NCBI GenBank assembly: GCA_004172865.1
Contig: SEBV01000006.1
Span: forward strand, 310,001 to 374,000
Origin: Gammaproteobacteria bacterium
Lineage (GTDB): Bacteria; Pseudomonadota; Gammaproteobacteria; Pseudomonadales; Cellvibrionaceae
Length of the DNA: 64,000 nucleotides
Reading direction: 5' to 3'
Under the pieces are notes generated by a model. The model ran no database searches. It was not told the DNA's origin and saw only the letters and a list, made by a program, of their open reading frames with translations. Below, piece after piece: positions 55,650-64,000 of the stretch. A program made the position numbers and the translations under genes. The first letter of the stretch is position 1, and the number at the start of each line of letters is the position of its first letter.

Positions 55650-56924
55650 CTAAAAAAGTGTTACGTCTGAATTACTAGGTTTATTAAAAGATTGTTTGCC
55701 ATGATGCACATCAACCTGTTCAAGCGTGGTGTAGGTTTTGCGAACTTCAGCCAACCACGCATCAATATCAATAAGCTCAATATCTTGATCCGCCTCCAGA
55801 CTTTTTTGTTGCGAATGAATAACGCTGACAAACTTTTCCATATCAGCAGTAACATGACTCAATATTTGTCCGACGCGATCTTGAAATTGCAAATTAACTA
55901 AAACTTCTTCTACGCTGTGCTGCACATTTGAACTCTCTTGTTCGAGAGATTCTGCGCAATACATAATGCGTTCACTAGACTTCTGAAATTGCGAAAGTAC
56001 TTCTGAAATTGATGATTCAGATTTACCTAAACGCTCGTCATCTTGCGCGGCATATTCGGCGGTGCTATCCAAGGTTTTTTGCAGCGCAGCATTTGCTTGT
56101 TGAATACGTTTACCAATACGCGAACCGGTTTCCCCGGAACGACTTGAAAGCGTGCGAACTTCATCGGCAACTACCGCAAAGCCTCGCCCATATTCACCAG
56201 CGCGCGCCGCTTCAATCGCCGCGTTTAACGCCAATAAATTTGTTTGCGATGCAATGCCCGCAACTTCAGCACCCATAGTGCTGAGCTCGCTGGTTATTTC
56301 TGAAAGCCCTGAAATTTCGCCAAGTAATTCATCGCGTTGATGAATGGCATTGCGCAAGGTTTGCACTAACTGGCCAAGCTCCACATTCGCAAATTCAATC
56401 ACGCCGCTAAGGCCTTGCTTGCCACTCATTCCGCTAGCGGTTGCTTGAGCACTACTCACAGATGATTGCAAACGCTCATGAATTTCGGAGAAACGATTTA
56501 CCAATTCGGTAACGCTCTGCTCCATCTGAAATTTTGCCAAATCGGTTTGGCGTTGCCATAAGGGAAGTAATTCGCGCAGTAGTTGTTGATAATTATTAGC
56601 AACGTCTTTTAGCTGTAACAATTGCGAACTTTGTTGGCGATTAATATTTTTTTGAGCTGCAAAAGCTTCGCTCTGCCGCGTAATTTTTTGCGCTTGCAAA
56701 AAACTTACAACAGCGCTGACCAACACCAATGCAATTAATAAAATTTTTACCGTGAACGAAAGCGGTCCGGTAAATGCCAAGGCGATAGCAATAAAAGCTG
56801 TTAAAAAAGATGCGCTTAAAAGAATAAGTAGTGACGAACCCGACAATTGCGATGTTTCTTCACTTGAGGAATAAGCTGCGGAATAGTTCTGCTGAGCAGA
56901 CTGGGAATAATTGCGTGAATTCAT
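55650..56924 (-). CDS. Membrane-anchored methyl-accepting protein without sensory domain
   Basis: 424 residues from the ATG at 56924; a GTG nine bases earlier is in frame. Two membrane helices (about 31-52 and 57-77) are separated by only a few residues, so there is no periplasmic sensing domain. The rest is a coiled-coil signalling hairpin with tip [39 protein letters not shown]. It differs in tip sequence and length from the three MCPs downstream, so it probably belongs to another signalling class. It is the first gene of the operon. It may sense membrane or cytoplasmic state. Confidence 0.88.
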   Translation of the reverse strand: MNSRNYSQSAQQNYSAAYSSSEETSQLSGSSLLILLSASFLTAFIAIALAFTGPLSFTVKILLIALVLVSAVVSFLQAQKITRQSEAFAAQKNINRQQSSQLLQLKDVANNYQQLLRELLPLWQRQTDLAKFQMEQSVTELVNRFSEIHERLQSSVSSAQATASGMSGKQGLSGVIEFANVELGQLVQTLRNAIHQRDELLGEISGLSEITSELSTMGAEVAGIASQTNLLALNAAIEAARAGEYGRGFAVVADEVRTLSSRSGETGSRIGKRIQQANAALQKTLDSTAEYAAQDDERLGKSESSISEVLSQFQKSSERIMYCAESLEQESSNVQHSVEEVLVNLQFQDRVGQILSHVTADMEKFVSVIHSQQKSLEADQDIELIDIDAWLAEVRKTYTTLEQVDVHHGKQSFNKPSNSDVTLF

Positions 56925-57004
56925 GACTACCACTCAAATCTATTGATCAAATTACGGTACAAATACATTGCGATCCCTGCGAAATCACCGTGGAGACTCA
57001 CGTA

Positions 57005-57033
57005 GGTATAGACGCCGATTGAGGTAGTGTCAA
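57005..57033 (-). promoter_or_regulatory. Predicted sigma-70 promoter of the chemosensory operon
   Basis: On the minus strand a perfect TTGACA (57033-57028) and TATACC (57010-57005) are separated by 17 bp, about 80 bp before the first MCP gene. No flagellar sigma-28 pattern was seen. The AT-rich remainder of the gap, 57034-57423, shows nothing else. Confidence 0.55.
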
Positions 57034-57423
57034 AAGAATAGGCTTGAGAAAGCGGATAAACGAGTAGGTAAAAATACTCTTTTTGTTATTGGCAATATGC
57101 TTTAGTGTTCCGATTCAAGAGAGTTGAACCTCCTTGAATTTTGCTAAATACCAAAATTATTATTAGAAAAATGAATTAAGCGGCGTTTAAAAGTTTTGCG
57201 GTCAATAGAAGTTAATTTTTAGAATTTCATTACTGTTAACTTTGTGCAGATCAAAATTAAAAATTGATTTTTTTGTTATGAGATTTTATCTGCCAATTTG
57301 ATTGAAATTATTTATTTGTTTAAAAAATATCTTATAGAAGATATGAGATTGATTGATTGAAGTATTTTGTACAAAAACTCCGAATATATTCGATAAAAAT
57401 CGCCATCAGTAATCGGCGGCCAT

Positions 57424-57452
57424 AAAAAAACCGCGCACTGCGCGGTTTTTTT
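57424..57452 (-). terminator. Intrinsic terminator of ppc
   Basis: On the minus strand CCGCGC and GCGCGG with A/T runs of seven on each side form a strong short hairpin. It lies about 20 bp after the ppc stop codon. Confidence 0.9.
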
Positions 57453-57470
57453 ATCTGACCATCTGAAGCA

Positions 57471-59936
57471 TTAGCCCGTATTACGCATACCCGCGGCAAT
57501 ACCTGCCATTGTCACTTTGAGCGCACGCTCAAGGTCAGGACTAATGGTTTCACTGCTACGGTAGCGCTTAAGCAATTCTGCTTGCAAATAGTTAAGCGGA
57601 TCAACGTAAGGCTTGCGCACTTCCAATGACTGGCGCAGCAGAGGCTCATCTTTCAACAATATGTCCTGCTTTTTAAGCGAGTTGATCAACAATTCCAGCG
57701 CTTTCAAATCGTCACGCAATTGCTTGCCGAGACCATGATATTCCGCTGGTACAAGTTGCTGTTCGTAATAGGTACAGATGGGGCCATCGGCTTTACCGAT
57801 TACCATCTCCAGCAAATCGAGGAAGCTGGAGAAGAACGGCCAATTAGAAACCATGTCCGCCAACGTCTTGGGCTCATGCTGCAACGCATATTCAAGCGCT
57901 TGGCGAGCGCCCAACCAAGCTGGCAAATTCAGGCGCACTTGCGTCCACGCAAATACCCAGGGAATTGCACGCAAGCTTTCAACGCCGCCAGTGGATTTAC
58001 GTTTGGCTGGACGACTGCCAAGTGCGAGCAGGCTCAATTCCTGCTCAGGTGTGAGACTGCGGAAGTAAGGAACGAAATGCTCATGACCGCGCACAACGCT
58101 ACGATAGGCTTCCAGACTTGCTGCGCCCATGCGCTCAATCAGGTCACGCCATTCGGGCGATGGTGCATCATGGGGCGATATTGTTGCGCGCAAAGTCGCA
58201 ACAACATAAGAAGACAAGCTACTGAACGCCACACGCGGCAAACCAAATTTGTAGCGAATCATCTCGCCTTGTTCTGTCACGCGAATGCGACCGTGAATCG
58301 AACCTGGTGGTTGCGATGCCATAGCTTTTTCAACCGGGCCACCGCCACGACCAACGGTGCCGCCACGGCCATGAAACAGAACCAAGGACACTTCGTATTT
58401 ATCCGCCAAAGCGACGAGCTTCTCTTGCGCCTTATATTGCGCCCAAGTTGCAGAGAATTTGCCCGCATCTTTAGCAGAATCCGAATAGCCGATCATGATG
58501 GTTTGGTCTTTGGCGCTGTACTTTTGATACCACTCCAAATTCCATAAACGATCCATAACGACTGGCGCGCGGTCGAGGTCGTCCAAGGTTTCAAACAGTG
58601 GAACAATCGGCATATCCCATGTCATACCGCATTCTTTCAACAGAAGTGCAACCGCTAACACGTCGGAAGGCTGCTGCGCCATGGAGATAACGTAATGCGA
58701 TAAAATTTCGCGCGGCTCGTTGGCGATAACTCGGCAAGTCGCAAGTACTTCAGCGGTATCATCACTCACTGGCCATTTGATCGGCATGATCGGACGCTTG
58801 CTGCTCAATTGTTCTAACAGGAACGCCTGACGTTCTTCTTCCGACCATTCGGCGTAATTGCCTAGATCGAGATAAGCCACCAATTCGTCGATAGCTTTCA
58901 CATGACGCTCGCCATCCTGACGTATATCCAGCGGAACCAGATTGATACCGAAGCAGTGAATGCGTCGAATTGTGTCCATTAACGGACCATTGGCGATATG
59001 AGGCAAGCCCACTTCGTTTAAGGATTTGTAACAAACCATCAGCGGCTCAAGCAAATCCTCACGGCTGATAATTAAGTCTTCCGGCGCTTCAACTACACGG
59101 CCTTGCAGGCGTGCTTCGGCCCATTCGAGTGTAGCTTGAATGCGCTTGCGCAAGGTGTACATTGCATCGCGATAAGGTGTTGGGCTCGGGTAAAGCTTAC
59201 GCAACTCGTCGGTTGCCTCGCTCATACTCAAATCGCCGCCCAGGCTGTAAACATCACGCGAATAAAGCTCTGCAGCCATCCAGCGGCCTAATAAAAGAAC
59301 TTCTCGGGTAATTTTGTGGGTTACGTTCGGGTTGCCGTCGCGGTCGCCGCCCATCCAGGAGAAAAACTTGAAGGGCTGAACATCAATCGGTAATGGCTGA
59401 TCAAGATGGCGTTTGCTTAGGCGATCCAAGTGGCGAATAAAGTCAGGAACAGCTTCCCACAAGCTATTTTCGATAACCGCGAATCCCCATTTAGCTTCAT
59501 CGATTGCGGTTGGACGCGTGGTTCGAATTTCATCGGTAGCCCAAATTTCCTCTACCAAACGGTGTAAGCGGCCACGCAACTTATCTTGTTCGAAAGTTAA
59601 GAGGCTGCCATTTTGGCGATCTGCCAAGGTGTCTACGATTTGGTCGTACTTACGAATTAAGGTGCGACGAGTAACTTCGGTAGGATGCGCTGTTAGTACT
59701 AGAAACTGATTGAAGGCGCGTACAATCGGCAGAATGTCTGCATCGCCAAGCTCACCGAGCAAGGTTACCAAGGGCGCAGAATCGCCATTATCAGTGCGGG
59801 TAATAGCTTTACCAAGTTTGCGAATACCCTCGACCTTATCGAACAAATCGGCGCCTTCATGAGCATGAATCGTTTCACCCAGGAGTTCCCCTAACAGGCG
59901 TACGTTTTCGCGCAGGGTTTCAGGCAGCTTTAACAT
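57471..59936 (-). CDS. ppc: Phosphoenolpyruvate carboxylase
   Basis: 821 residues from the ATG at 59936 (MLKLPETLRENVRLLGELLG), which has GGAG nine bases upstream; the longer frame adds 29 residues with no family similarity. The catalytic histidine is in LTAHPTEVTRRT, the conserved FHGRGGTVGRGGGP loop and the RAIPWVFAWTQ active-site arginine segment are intact, and the C-terminus MAGIAAGMRNTG is standard. It makes oxaloacetate from PEP and bicarbonate to refill the TCA cycle. The length is a little shorter than E. coli Ppc (883), in gaps typical of related species. Confidence 0.95.
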   Translation of the reverse strand: MLKLPETLRENVRLLGELLGETIHAHEGADLFDKVEGIRKLGKAITRTDNGDSAPLVTLLGELGDADILPIVRAFNQFLVLTAHPTEVTRRTLIRKYDQIVDTLADRQNGSLLTFEQDKLRGRLHRLVEEIWATDEIRTTRPTAIDEAKWGFAVIENSLWEAVPDFIRHLDRLSKRHLDQPLPIDVQPFKFFSWMGGDRDGNPNVTHKITREVLLLGRWMAAELYSRDVYSLGGDLSMSEATDELRKLYPSPTPYRDAMYTLRKRIQATLEWAEARLQGRVVEAPEDLIISREDLLEPLMVCYKSLNEVGLPHIANGPLMDTIRRIHCFGINLVPLDIRQDGERHVKAIDELVAYLDLGNYAEWSEEERQAFLLEQLSSKRPIMPIKWPVSDDTAEVLATCRVIANEPREILSHYVISMAQQPSDVLAVALLLKECGMTWDMPIVPLFETLDDLDRAPVVMDRLWNLEWYQKYSAKDQTIMIGYSDSAKDAGKFSATWAQYKAQEKLVALADKYEVSLVLFHGRGGTVGRGGGPVEKAMASQPPGSIHGRIRVTEQGEMIRYKFGLPRVAFSSLSSYVVATLRATISPHDAPSPEWRDLIERMGAASLEAYRSVVRGHEHFVPYFRSLTPEQELSLLALGSRPAKRKSTGGVESLRAIPWVFAWTQVRLNLPAWLGARQALEYALQHEPKTLADMVSNWPFFSSFLDLLEMVIGKADGPICTYYEQQLVPAEYHGLGKQLRDDLKALELLINSLKKQDILLKDEPLLRQSLEVRKPYVDPLNYLQAELLKRYRSSETISPDLERALKVTMAGIAAGMRNTG

Positions 59937-60207
59937 CGGACGTATCTCCAAAAAAACATGATCCAAATCAGAGGCCAAAAAAATCAGGGCCAACGAGGTC
60001 GAGGGAATAAAATGAAGCATCAAAATAGGGCGGCATTCTACGTCATCGCCCCCTACTTGGGTAGAAATACCCCTGTGCTTGTCTTAAAAGTCGTTAAATT
60101 TACTTATCTTACTCAATTGAAAAAGTGAGTAGCAAATTATCATCAGCAGTATCTATGCCAATGCCTGTTTAGGGTGCATGCAATCTGTTGGCAATGTGTA
60201 CAGCGGC

Positions 60208-60242
60208 TTATCCACAGAAGCTGTGAATAAGTCTGTGAATGA
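60208..60242. promoter_or_regulatory. Cluster of DnaA-box-like sequences between ppc and the exonuclease gene
   Basis: TTATCCACA at 60208-60216 is a perfect DnaA box. TGTGAATAA at 60222-60230 is an inverted perfect TTATNCACA match, five bases away. TGTGAATGA at 60234-60242 is a third, with one mismatch. They lie 130-165 bp upstream of the exonuclease ATG. dnaA, dnaN or gidA genes are not nearby, so a replication origin is not indicated. The rest of the gap 59937-60373 is unremarkable. Confidence 0.6.
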
Positions 60243-60373
60243 AGTAAGAGTAACTAACTTGAGCCTAGTGCTAGCCTAGCTTGGCGCTTAATGTCTAAAT
60301 AGTGTGCGAGAAAAATTCAGACCGAAGCGTTAAGCTAGCGTCCTCGCCTTTTAACTAGACCCTGAAGATTTTA

Positions 60374-61012
60374 ATGACCGCACAATTCCACAGCCGATCG
60401 GCAGATACTTTAGTCGTATTCGACTTCGAAACCACCGGCCTATCGCCCGATATGGGTGACCGCAGTATTGAGATTGGGGCTGTATTAATTGAGCGAGGGC
60501 AGATCACCCAGCGCTTTCAGCAATTAATGAATCCCGGAATTCGCATTCCAGTGTTTATTGAAAACCTCACTGGGATAACCACGCGCATGGTTAATGATGC
60601 ACGCAAAAATCACGATGTGATGGCTGATTTTTTTGAGTTTATCGCCGGGCACAATCTGGTTGCACACAATGCATCCTTTGATGAGCGTTTTTTACGCGCT
60701 GAATTTAAACGCATCAAAAAATCTTTTAATGGCGGAATTGCCTGCAGTTTGCTCGCGTCGCGACGATTATTTCAGCAAGCGCCCAATCATCAACTCGTTA
60801 CCCTGGCGCAATATAAAAATTTGCCCACTCAAGGGATTTATCACCGTGCCTTGGCAGATGCTGAAGTCACCACTCATTTGTGGTTAAGTTTGCTGGATGA
60901 ATTGCGAGCTCAACACGATTTACATGAGCCTTCGTTTGGATTTATGGCGCAACTATGTAAAACACCTAAGCATCAGCTACCCACATTATTAAGCTCAGTA
61001 AGCAGACGCTGA
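60374..61012 (+). CDS. DnaQ-like 3'-5' exonuclease
   Basis: 212 residues of the DEDDh exonuclease fold. D17 and E19 lie in VFDFETTG, D103 in HNASFDERFL, H157 and D162 in YHRALADAE. It resembles PolC/DnaQ-type nucleases but has a short C-terminal tail, so it may be a stand-alone proofreading or repair nuclease rather than the replicative epsilon subunit. Three DnaA-box-like sites stand upstream, which suggests a replication link. Confidence 0.85.
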   Translation: MTAQFHSRSADTLVVFDFETTGLSPDMGDRSIEIGAVLIERGQITQRFQQLMNPGIRIPVFIENLTGITTRMVNDARKNHDVMADFFEFIAGHNLVAHNASFDERFLRAEFKRIKKSFNGGIACSLLASRRLFQQAPNHQLVTLAQYKNLPTQGIYHRALADAEVTTHLWLSLLDELRAQHDLHEPSFGFMAQLCKTPKHQLPTLLSSVSRR

Positions 61013-61131
61013 GCGATTATTTGTAAACTTGCAAACTCGTCAATTACCCCAATAAATCAACCAGATTTTCCATATTGGCCGAATATCACCTATGATGCTG
61101 GCCACACATTTACCTTCAAGCGGTAACCTTC

Positions 61132-62142
61132 ATGTTTGTTAATAATAAAATCACCTACGCGGAAATTGCTTCCTACATATTGGTGACGATCTCGCTGCTG
61201 GTAATACTGACGCACGGTTTGTTGGTTGCCCTACTCGCAGGTTTATTAGTTCATTCATTAGTCGTCGTGTTATCGCCCAAATTTGACGGACAAGTTGGTA
61301 AGGGCCGCGCGCGCATTGTGTCGGTCAGTTTGATTGGTACTTTTATTATTACCGCACTCACACTCGCCGTGTGGGGCGCAATCACTTTTTTCCAAAGCGA
61401 AGCAGGAAGTACACACGCACTCCTGCAAAAAATGGCGGATATTGTTGATGCATCGCGCGCGCAATGTCCACCGTGGATCTGTTCACACCTGCCCGATAAT
61501 AGCGAAGAATTGCGCGAATTAATTACCAATTGGATGCGCGAACATGCGCAAGAAGCCAAATCCTTAAGCTCCGACGCGAGCCATACTTTGGTGCGAATTT
61601 TATTGGGGATGATTATAGGTGCAATGATTTCTCTGCACAGACCTGACACCTTACCCAGCGCTCCGCTCGCCGTTGCCTTACTTGACCGAATTAAAACATT
61701 GAGTCGAGCATTTAAAAAAATAGTGTTTGCGCAAGTAAAAATTTCTGCAGTAAATACTTTTGCCACCGGTGTTTACGTTTTAATTGTTTTGCCTTTGCTA
61801 GATGTTAATTTACCTATGGCAAAAAGCCTTGTGGTGATCACTTTCGTTGTAGGCATGCTACCGATTGTAGGCAACTTAATTTCAAACTCTATTTTAGTCA
61901 TTGTTGCTTTACCTTTTGGTGCATCAGTCGCCGTTGGTTCCTTGATATTTTTGATCGTACTCCACAAGCTGGAATATTTTCTCAACGCGAAAATTATCGG
62001 CACACAAATTCAAGCGCAAGCGTGGGAACTGCTTATCGCAATGCTGGTAATGGAATCTGTATTTGGAATGGCAGGCGTGGTAGCAGCACCGATTTTTTAC
62101 GCTTACATGAAACAAGAATTAATAAATCGTCAGCTGATCTAG
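61132..62142 (+). CDS. AI-2E family transporter, copy 2
   Basis: 336 residues with seven to eight membrane helices. Family features are AGLLVHSLVVVLSPKF, the long soluble segment at about 85-150 and the VITFVVGMLPIVGNLISNSILVIVALPFG block. The ending MLVMESVFGMAGVVAAPIFYAYMKQEL is conserved. It is diverged from copy 1 at 16030-17100 and probably transports a different solute. It is preceded by an exonuclease gene and followed by a 279-bp gap without recognisable signals. Confidence 0.83.
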   Translation: MFVNNKITYAEIASYILVTISLLVILTHGLLVALLAGLLVHSLVVVLSPKFDGQVGKGRARIVSVSLIGTFIITALTLAVWGAITFFQSEAGSTHALLQKMADIVDASRAQCPPWICSHLPDNSEELRELITNWMREHAQEAKSLSSDASHTLVRILLGMIIGAMISLHRPDTLPSAPLAVALLDRIKTLSRAFKKIVFAQVKISAVNTFATGVYVLIVLPLLDVNLPMAKSLVVITFVVGMLPIVGNLISNSILVIVALPFGASVAVGSLIFLIVLHKLEYFLNAKIIGTQIQAQAWELLIAMLVMESVFGMAGVVAAPIFYAYMKQELINRQLI

Positions 62143-62421
62143 CAGAAATTTTTTAGCAGCGGAAATTACATTTAATTTCCGCACCTTTAATCCTCCTTTG
62201 TCAATTCCCCCAAGAAAATAGGTACCGTATATGGCACCGCATCCCTCTTTAACAATATCTCCTAACTAATAAGACTAGCTCCAACAACGAACACCTCACT
62301 TTTTAAGCTATGCAGCGCACAGACCACGAGTACCTGGTTTGAAATAGTTAGCGTGAATAATTTTCTCATTTTTTTTATCGATGAATTTATCCCTACTTTA
62401 TTTCTACCCTTGGAGGTCATT

Positions 62422-62847
62422 ATGCAACGCTCAGCAAATGCGGTTTGGACCGGAAACCTTAAAGAAGGCAAAGGCAAAATATCTACCCAAAGCGGTGTTT
62501 TAAAAGATGCACAATACGGTTTTAACACACGTTTTGAAGATGGCCCTGGCACCAACCCGGAAGAATTAATCGGCGCTGCCCACGCGGGCTGTTTTAGCAT
62601 GGCCCTATCGCTACAACTCGGTGAAGCAGGCTTTACGGCAGACAGCATTAAAACAACTGCAATCGTGACCTTAGACAAGGACGGCAGTGGGTTCAGCATT
62701 ACCGCCGTTCAGCTCAATCTCGTGGCAAAAATTCCGGGTATAGATGAACAGAAATTTCAGGAGCTGGCCGATAAAACCAAAGACGGCTGCCCCGTCTCCA
62801 AAGTACTCAATGCGAAAATCACTTTAGATGCAAAACTGGAGGCTTAA
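62422..62847 (+). CDS. osmC: OsmC family peroxiredoxin
   Basis: 141 residues from the ATG at 62422, with GGAGG five bases upstream; the longer frame from 62353 is not needed. The two redox cysteines are C57 in AAHAGCFSMAL and C123 in DGCPVSKVL, as in OsmC. It reduces organic hydroperoxides. It stops directly before the ATG of the sorbosone dehydrogenase gene, so the two are probably co-expressed. Confidence 0.92.
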   Translation: MQRSANAVWTGNLKEGKGKISTQSGVLKDAQYGFNTRFEDGPGTNPEELIGAAHAGCFSMALSLQLGEAGFTADSIKTTAIVTLDKDGSGFSITAVQLNLVAKIPGIDEQKFQELADKTKDGCPVSKVLNAKITLDAKLEA

Positions 62848-64000
62848 ATGTCTACTGCCTCATTATTCACTGACCATAAAATGCCTCGTACACTAATAGC
62901 CGCAAGCTTGCTGTTATTGACTACGACTGCCTGCGCCGATGTTAAGCCACTGTCGGATGCAGCCGGCTTTGGCCCCACACCAACGCTGCCGGAGCCAGAT
63001 AAATCCATATTGCCGCGCGTGAATATCGCCAAGGAACAAGGTTGGGCGGCGGGTGGAAAACCTATAGCTGCGCCCGGTTTTGCGGTACAGGCATTAGCTA
63101 CCGGATTAGCTCATCCACGCACCCTACATGTGTTGCCCAACGGCGATATTCTGGTTGCAGAAACCAATAAACCGGCGGTGCATGATGAGGGTGGCGGCAT
63201 CAAAGGATGGTTCAGCAAAAAAATCATGAAATCAGCCGGCGCCGGTGCAGACAGCCCCGATCAAATCACTTTATTACGTGATATCGACAGCAACGGCGTA
63301 GCCAAAACTCGCACCGTATTTTTGAAAGATTTGCATTCACCTTTTGGTATGGCGTTAGTTGGCGATGATTTTTATGTCGCTAATACCGATGCCATAGTGC
63401 GTTACCCCTACCATGCGGGCAATACGCAAATCACCGTGAGCGGCGTGGTGGTTGCGGATCTACCGGCGGGCGACATTAATCACCACTGGACCAAAGATTT
63501 GGTTGCTGGTGCAGATGGCAAACATCTCTACGTGAGCGTTGGCTCCAACAGCAACGTGGCTGAAAATGGAATTGATAAAGAGGAAGGTCGCGCTGCAATA
63601 CACGAAATTGAATTGCCAAGTGGCAAATCTCGTATCTTTGCAACTGGCTTGCGCAACGCTAATGGCCTCACCTGGCAACCTGAAAGTGGTGCGCTATGGG
63701 CAGTGGTAAATGAGCGCGATGAATTAGGGAATGATTTAGTGCCTGACTATATGACTTCCGTGAAAGACGGCGCTTTTTACGGATGGCCTTACAGCTATTA
63801 CGGCCAACATGTGGATGACCGTGTAAAACCGCAAAATCCCGAATTGGTCGCAAAAGCTATAGCTCCAGATTACGCATTGGGCTCGCACACTGCATCGCTT
63901 GGCTTAACGTTTTACACCGGGAATTTATTTCCCAGCGAATATCAAAACGGCGCGTTTATCGGCCAACATGGCTCATGGAATCGTACGCCGCACAGCGGCT
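62848..64000 (+). CDS. PQQ-type sorbosone dehydrogenase family protein, 3' end outside window
   Basis: The frame opens at the ATG 62848, immediately after the osmC stop, and stays open for 384 codons to the window end. A signal sequence (LIAASLLLLTTTACA) may be a lipobox, though the residues before the cysteine are atypical. The body is a six-bladed beta-propeller of the soluble glucose/L-sorbosone dehydrogenase type: GLAHPRTLHVLPNGDILVAETN, LHSPFGMALVGDDFYVANTD, ATGLRNANGLTWQPESG, VNERDELGNDLVPDYM, KDGAFYGWPYSYYG and FIGQHGSWNR. It would oxidise an aldose or related sugar in the periplasm with PQQ. PQQ genes are not visible. Confidence 0.85.
   Translation, partial: MSTASLFTDHKMPRTLIAASLLLLTTTACADVKPLSDAAGFGPTPTLPEPDKSILPRVNIAKEQGWAAGGKPIAAPGFAVQALATGLAHPRTLHVLPNGDILVAETNKPAVHDEGGGIKGWFSKKIMKSAGAGADSPDQITLLRDIDSNGVAKTRTVFLKDLHSPFGMALVGDDFYVANTDAIVRYPYHAGNTQITVSGVVVADLPAGDINHHWTKDLVAGADGKHLYVSVGSNSNVAENGIDKEEGRAAIHEIELPSGKSRIFATGLRNANGLTWQPESGALWAVVNERDELGNDLVPDYMTSVKDGAFYGWPYSYYGQHVDDRVKPQNPELVAKAIAPDYALGSHTASLGLTFYTGNLFPSEYQNGAFIGQHGSWNRTPHSG

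Noticed and set aside
57720-58547. 275-residue frame on the plus strand
   Set aside because: It is antisense to the conserved core of ppc, has no family features, and arises from codon bias.
61251-61766. 171-residue minus-strand frame
   Set aside because: Antisense shadow of the second AI-2E transporter gene; no ribosome site or recognisable motif.
62220-62245. GGTACC/GGCACC imperfect inverted repeat before osmC
   Set aside because: Short, mismatched and without a known regulator; it could occur by chance.
62262-62699. 145-residue minus-strand frame
   Set aside because: Antisense to osmC, whose two conserved cysteines and GGAGG site prove the plus strand.

Overview
The window looks like chromosome of a gammaproteobacterium of the Cellvibrio type (Cellvibrionaceae). 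I infer this from a Caulobacter/Cellvibrio-style TonB receptor with flavin-dependent halogenase, SapC and DUF6445 partners, a NagX-NagP-NagK amino-sugar set, a GH2 enzyme, and gammaproteobacterial housekeeping genes (rdgC, fklB, purEK, ppc). The genus is an inference. No rRNA, tRNA, CRISPR array or intact mobile element was seen.

Layout. 1-11.6 kb: an amino-sugar uptake locus. It runs halogenase-like (partial), SapC, DUF6445, then nagX-nagP-nagK on the minus strand, a second DUF6445, a second halogenase-like gene and a large TonB-dependent receptor. The nagK operon, the second DUF6445 gene and the receptor all have the perfect palindrome GACAACGTTGTC over their predicted promoters, so they look like one LacI-type regulon. 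11.8-16 kb: DUF3014 protein, a Fur-box-controlled cytochrome c/FTR1 iron permease, and an orphan periplasmic solute-binding-like protein. 16-24.6 kb: AI-2E permease, fklB, rdgC flanked by two copies of a structured repeat, apbE, an SDR, a secreted orphan, a LysR pseudogene and a DUF5924/DUF2914 membrane protein. 24.6-33 kb: rnhA, purE-purK, GST, a STAS-like protein, a second orphan solute-binding-like protein, a PstS-like/OmpA fusion, DUF3147 and a transglutaminase/TPR lipoprotein.

33-37.3 kb: a nitrate-type ABC transporter whose binding-protein gene is frameshifted by a 14-bp tandem duplication; upstream is a sigma-54-like promoter. 37.4-40.3 kb: GNAT, methyltransferase and NTF2-like genes beside what reads as a decayed integron (attC-like site plus the last 28 codons of a tyrosine recombinase), then ynfA. 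40.3-43.2 kb: polysaccharide deacetylase-like and GH2 genes. 43.5-57 kb: one large minus-strand chemosensory operon (MCP, cheY, STAS, cheA, cheW, three MCPs, cheR, cheD, cheB, REC-EAL). Its CheA carries a tandem MshEN/GspE-N-like motif and the operon ends in an intact EAL phosphodiesterase, which suggests a link to cyclic di-GMP. 57.4-64 kb: ppc, a DnaA-box cluster, a DnaQ-like exonuclease, a second AI-2E permease, an Ohr/OsmC protein and a PQQ-type sorbosone dehydrogenase that runs off the window.

Starts were moved downstream of the longest open frame where a ribosome-binding site and family homology agreed. All functional assignments come from reading motifs; no database search was possible.
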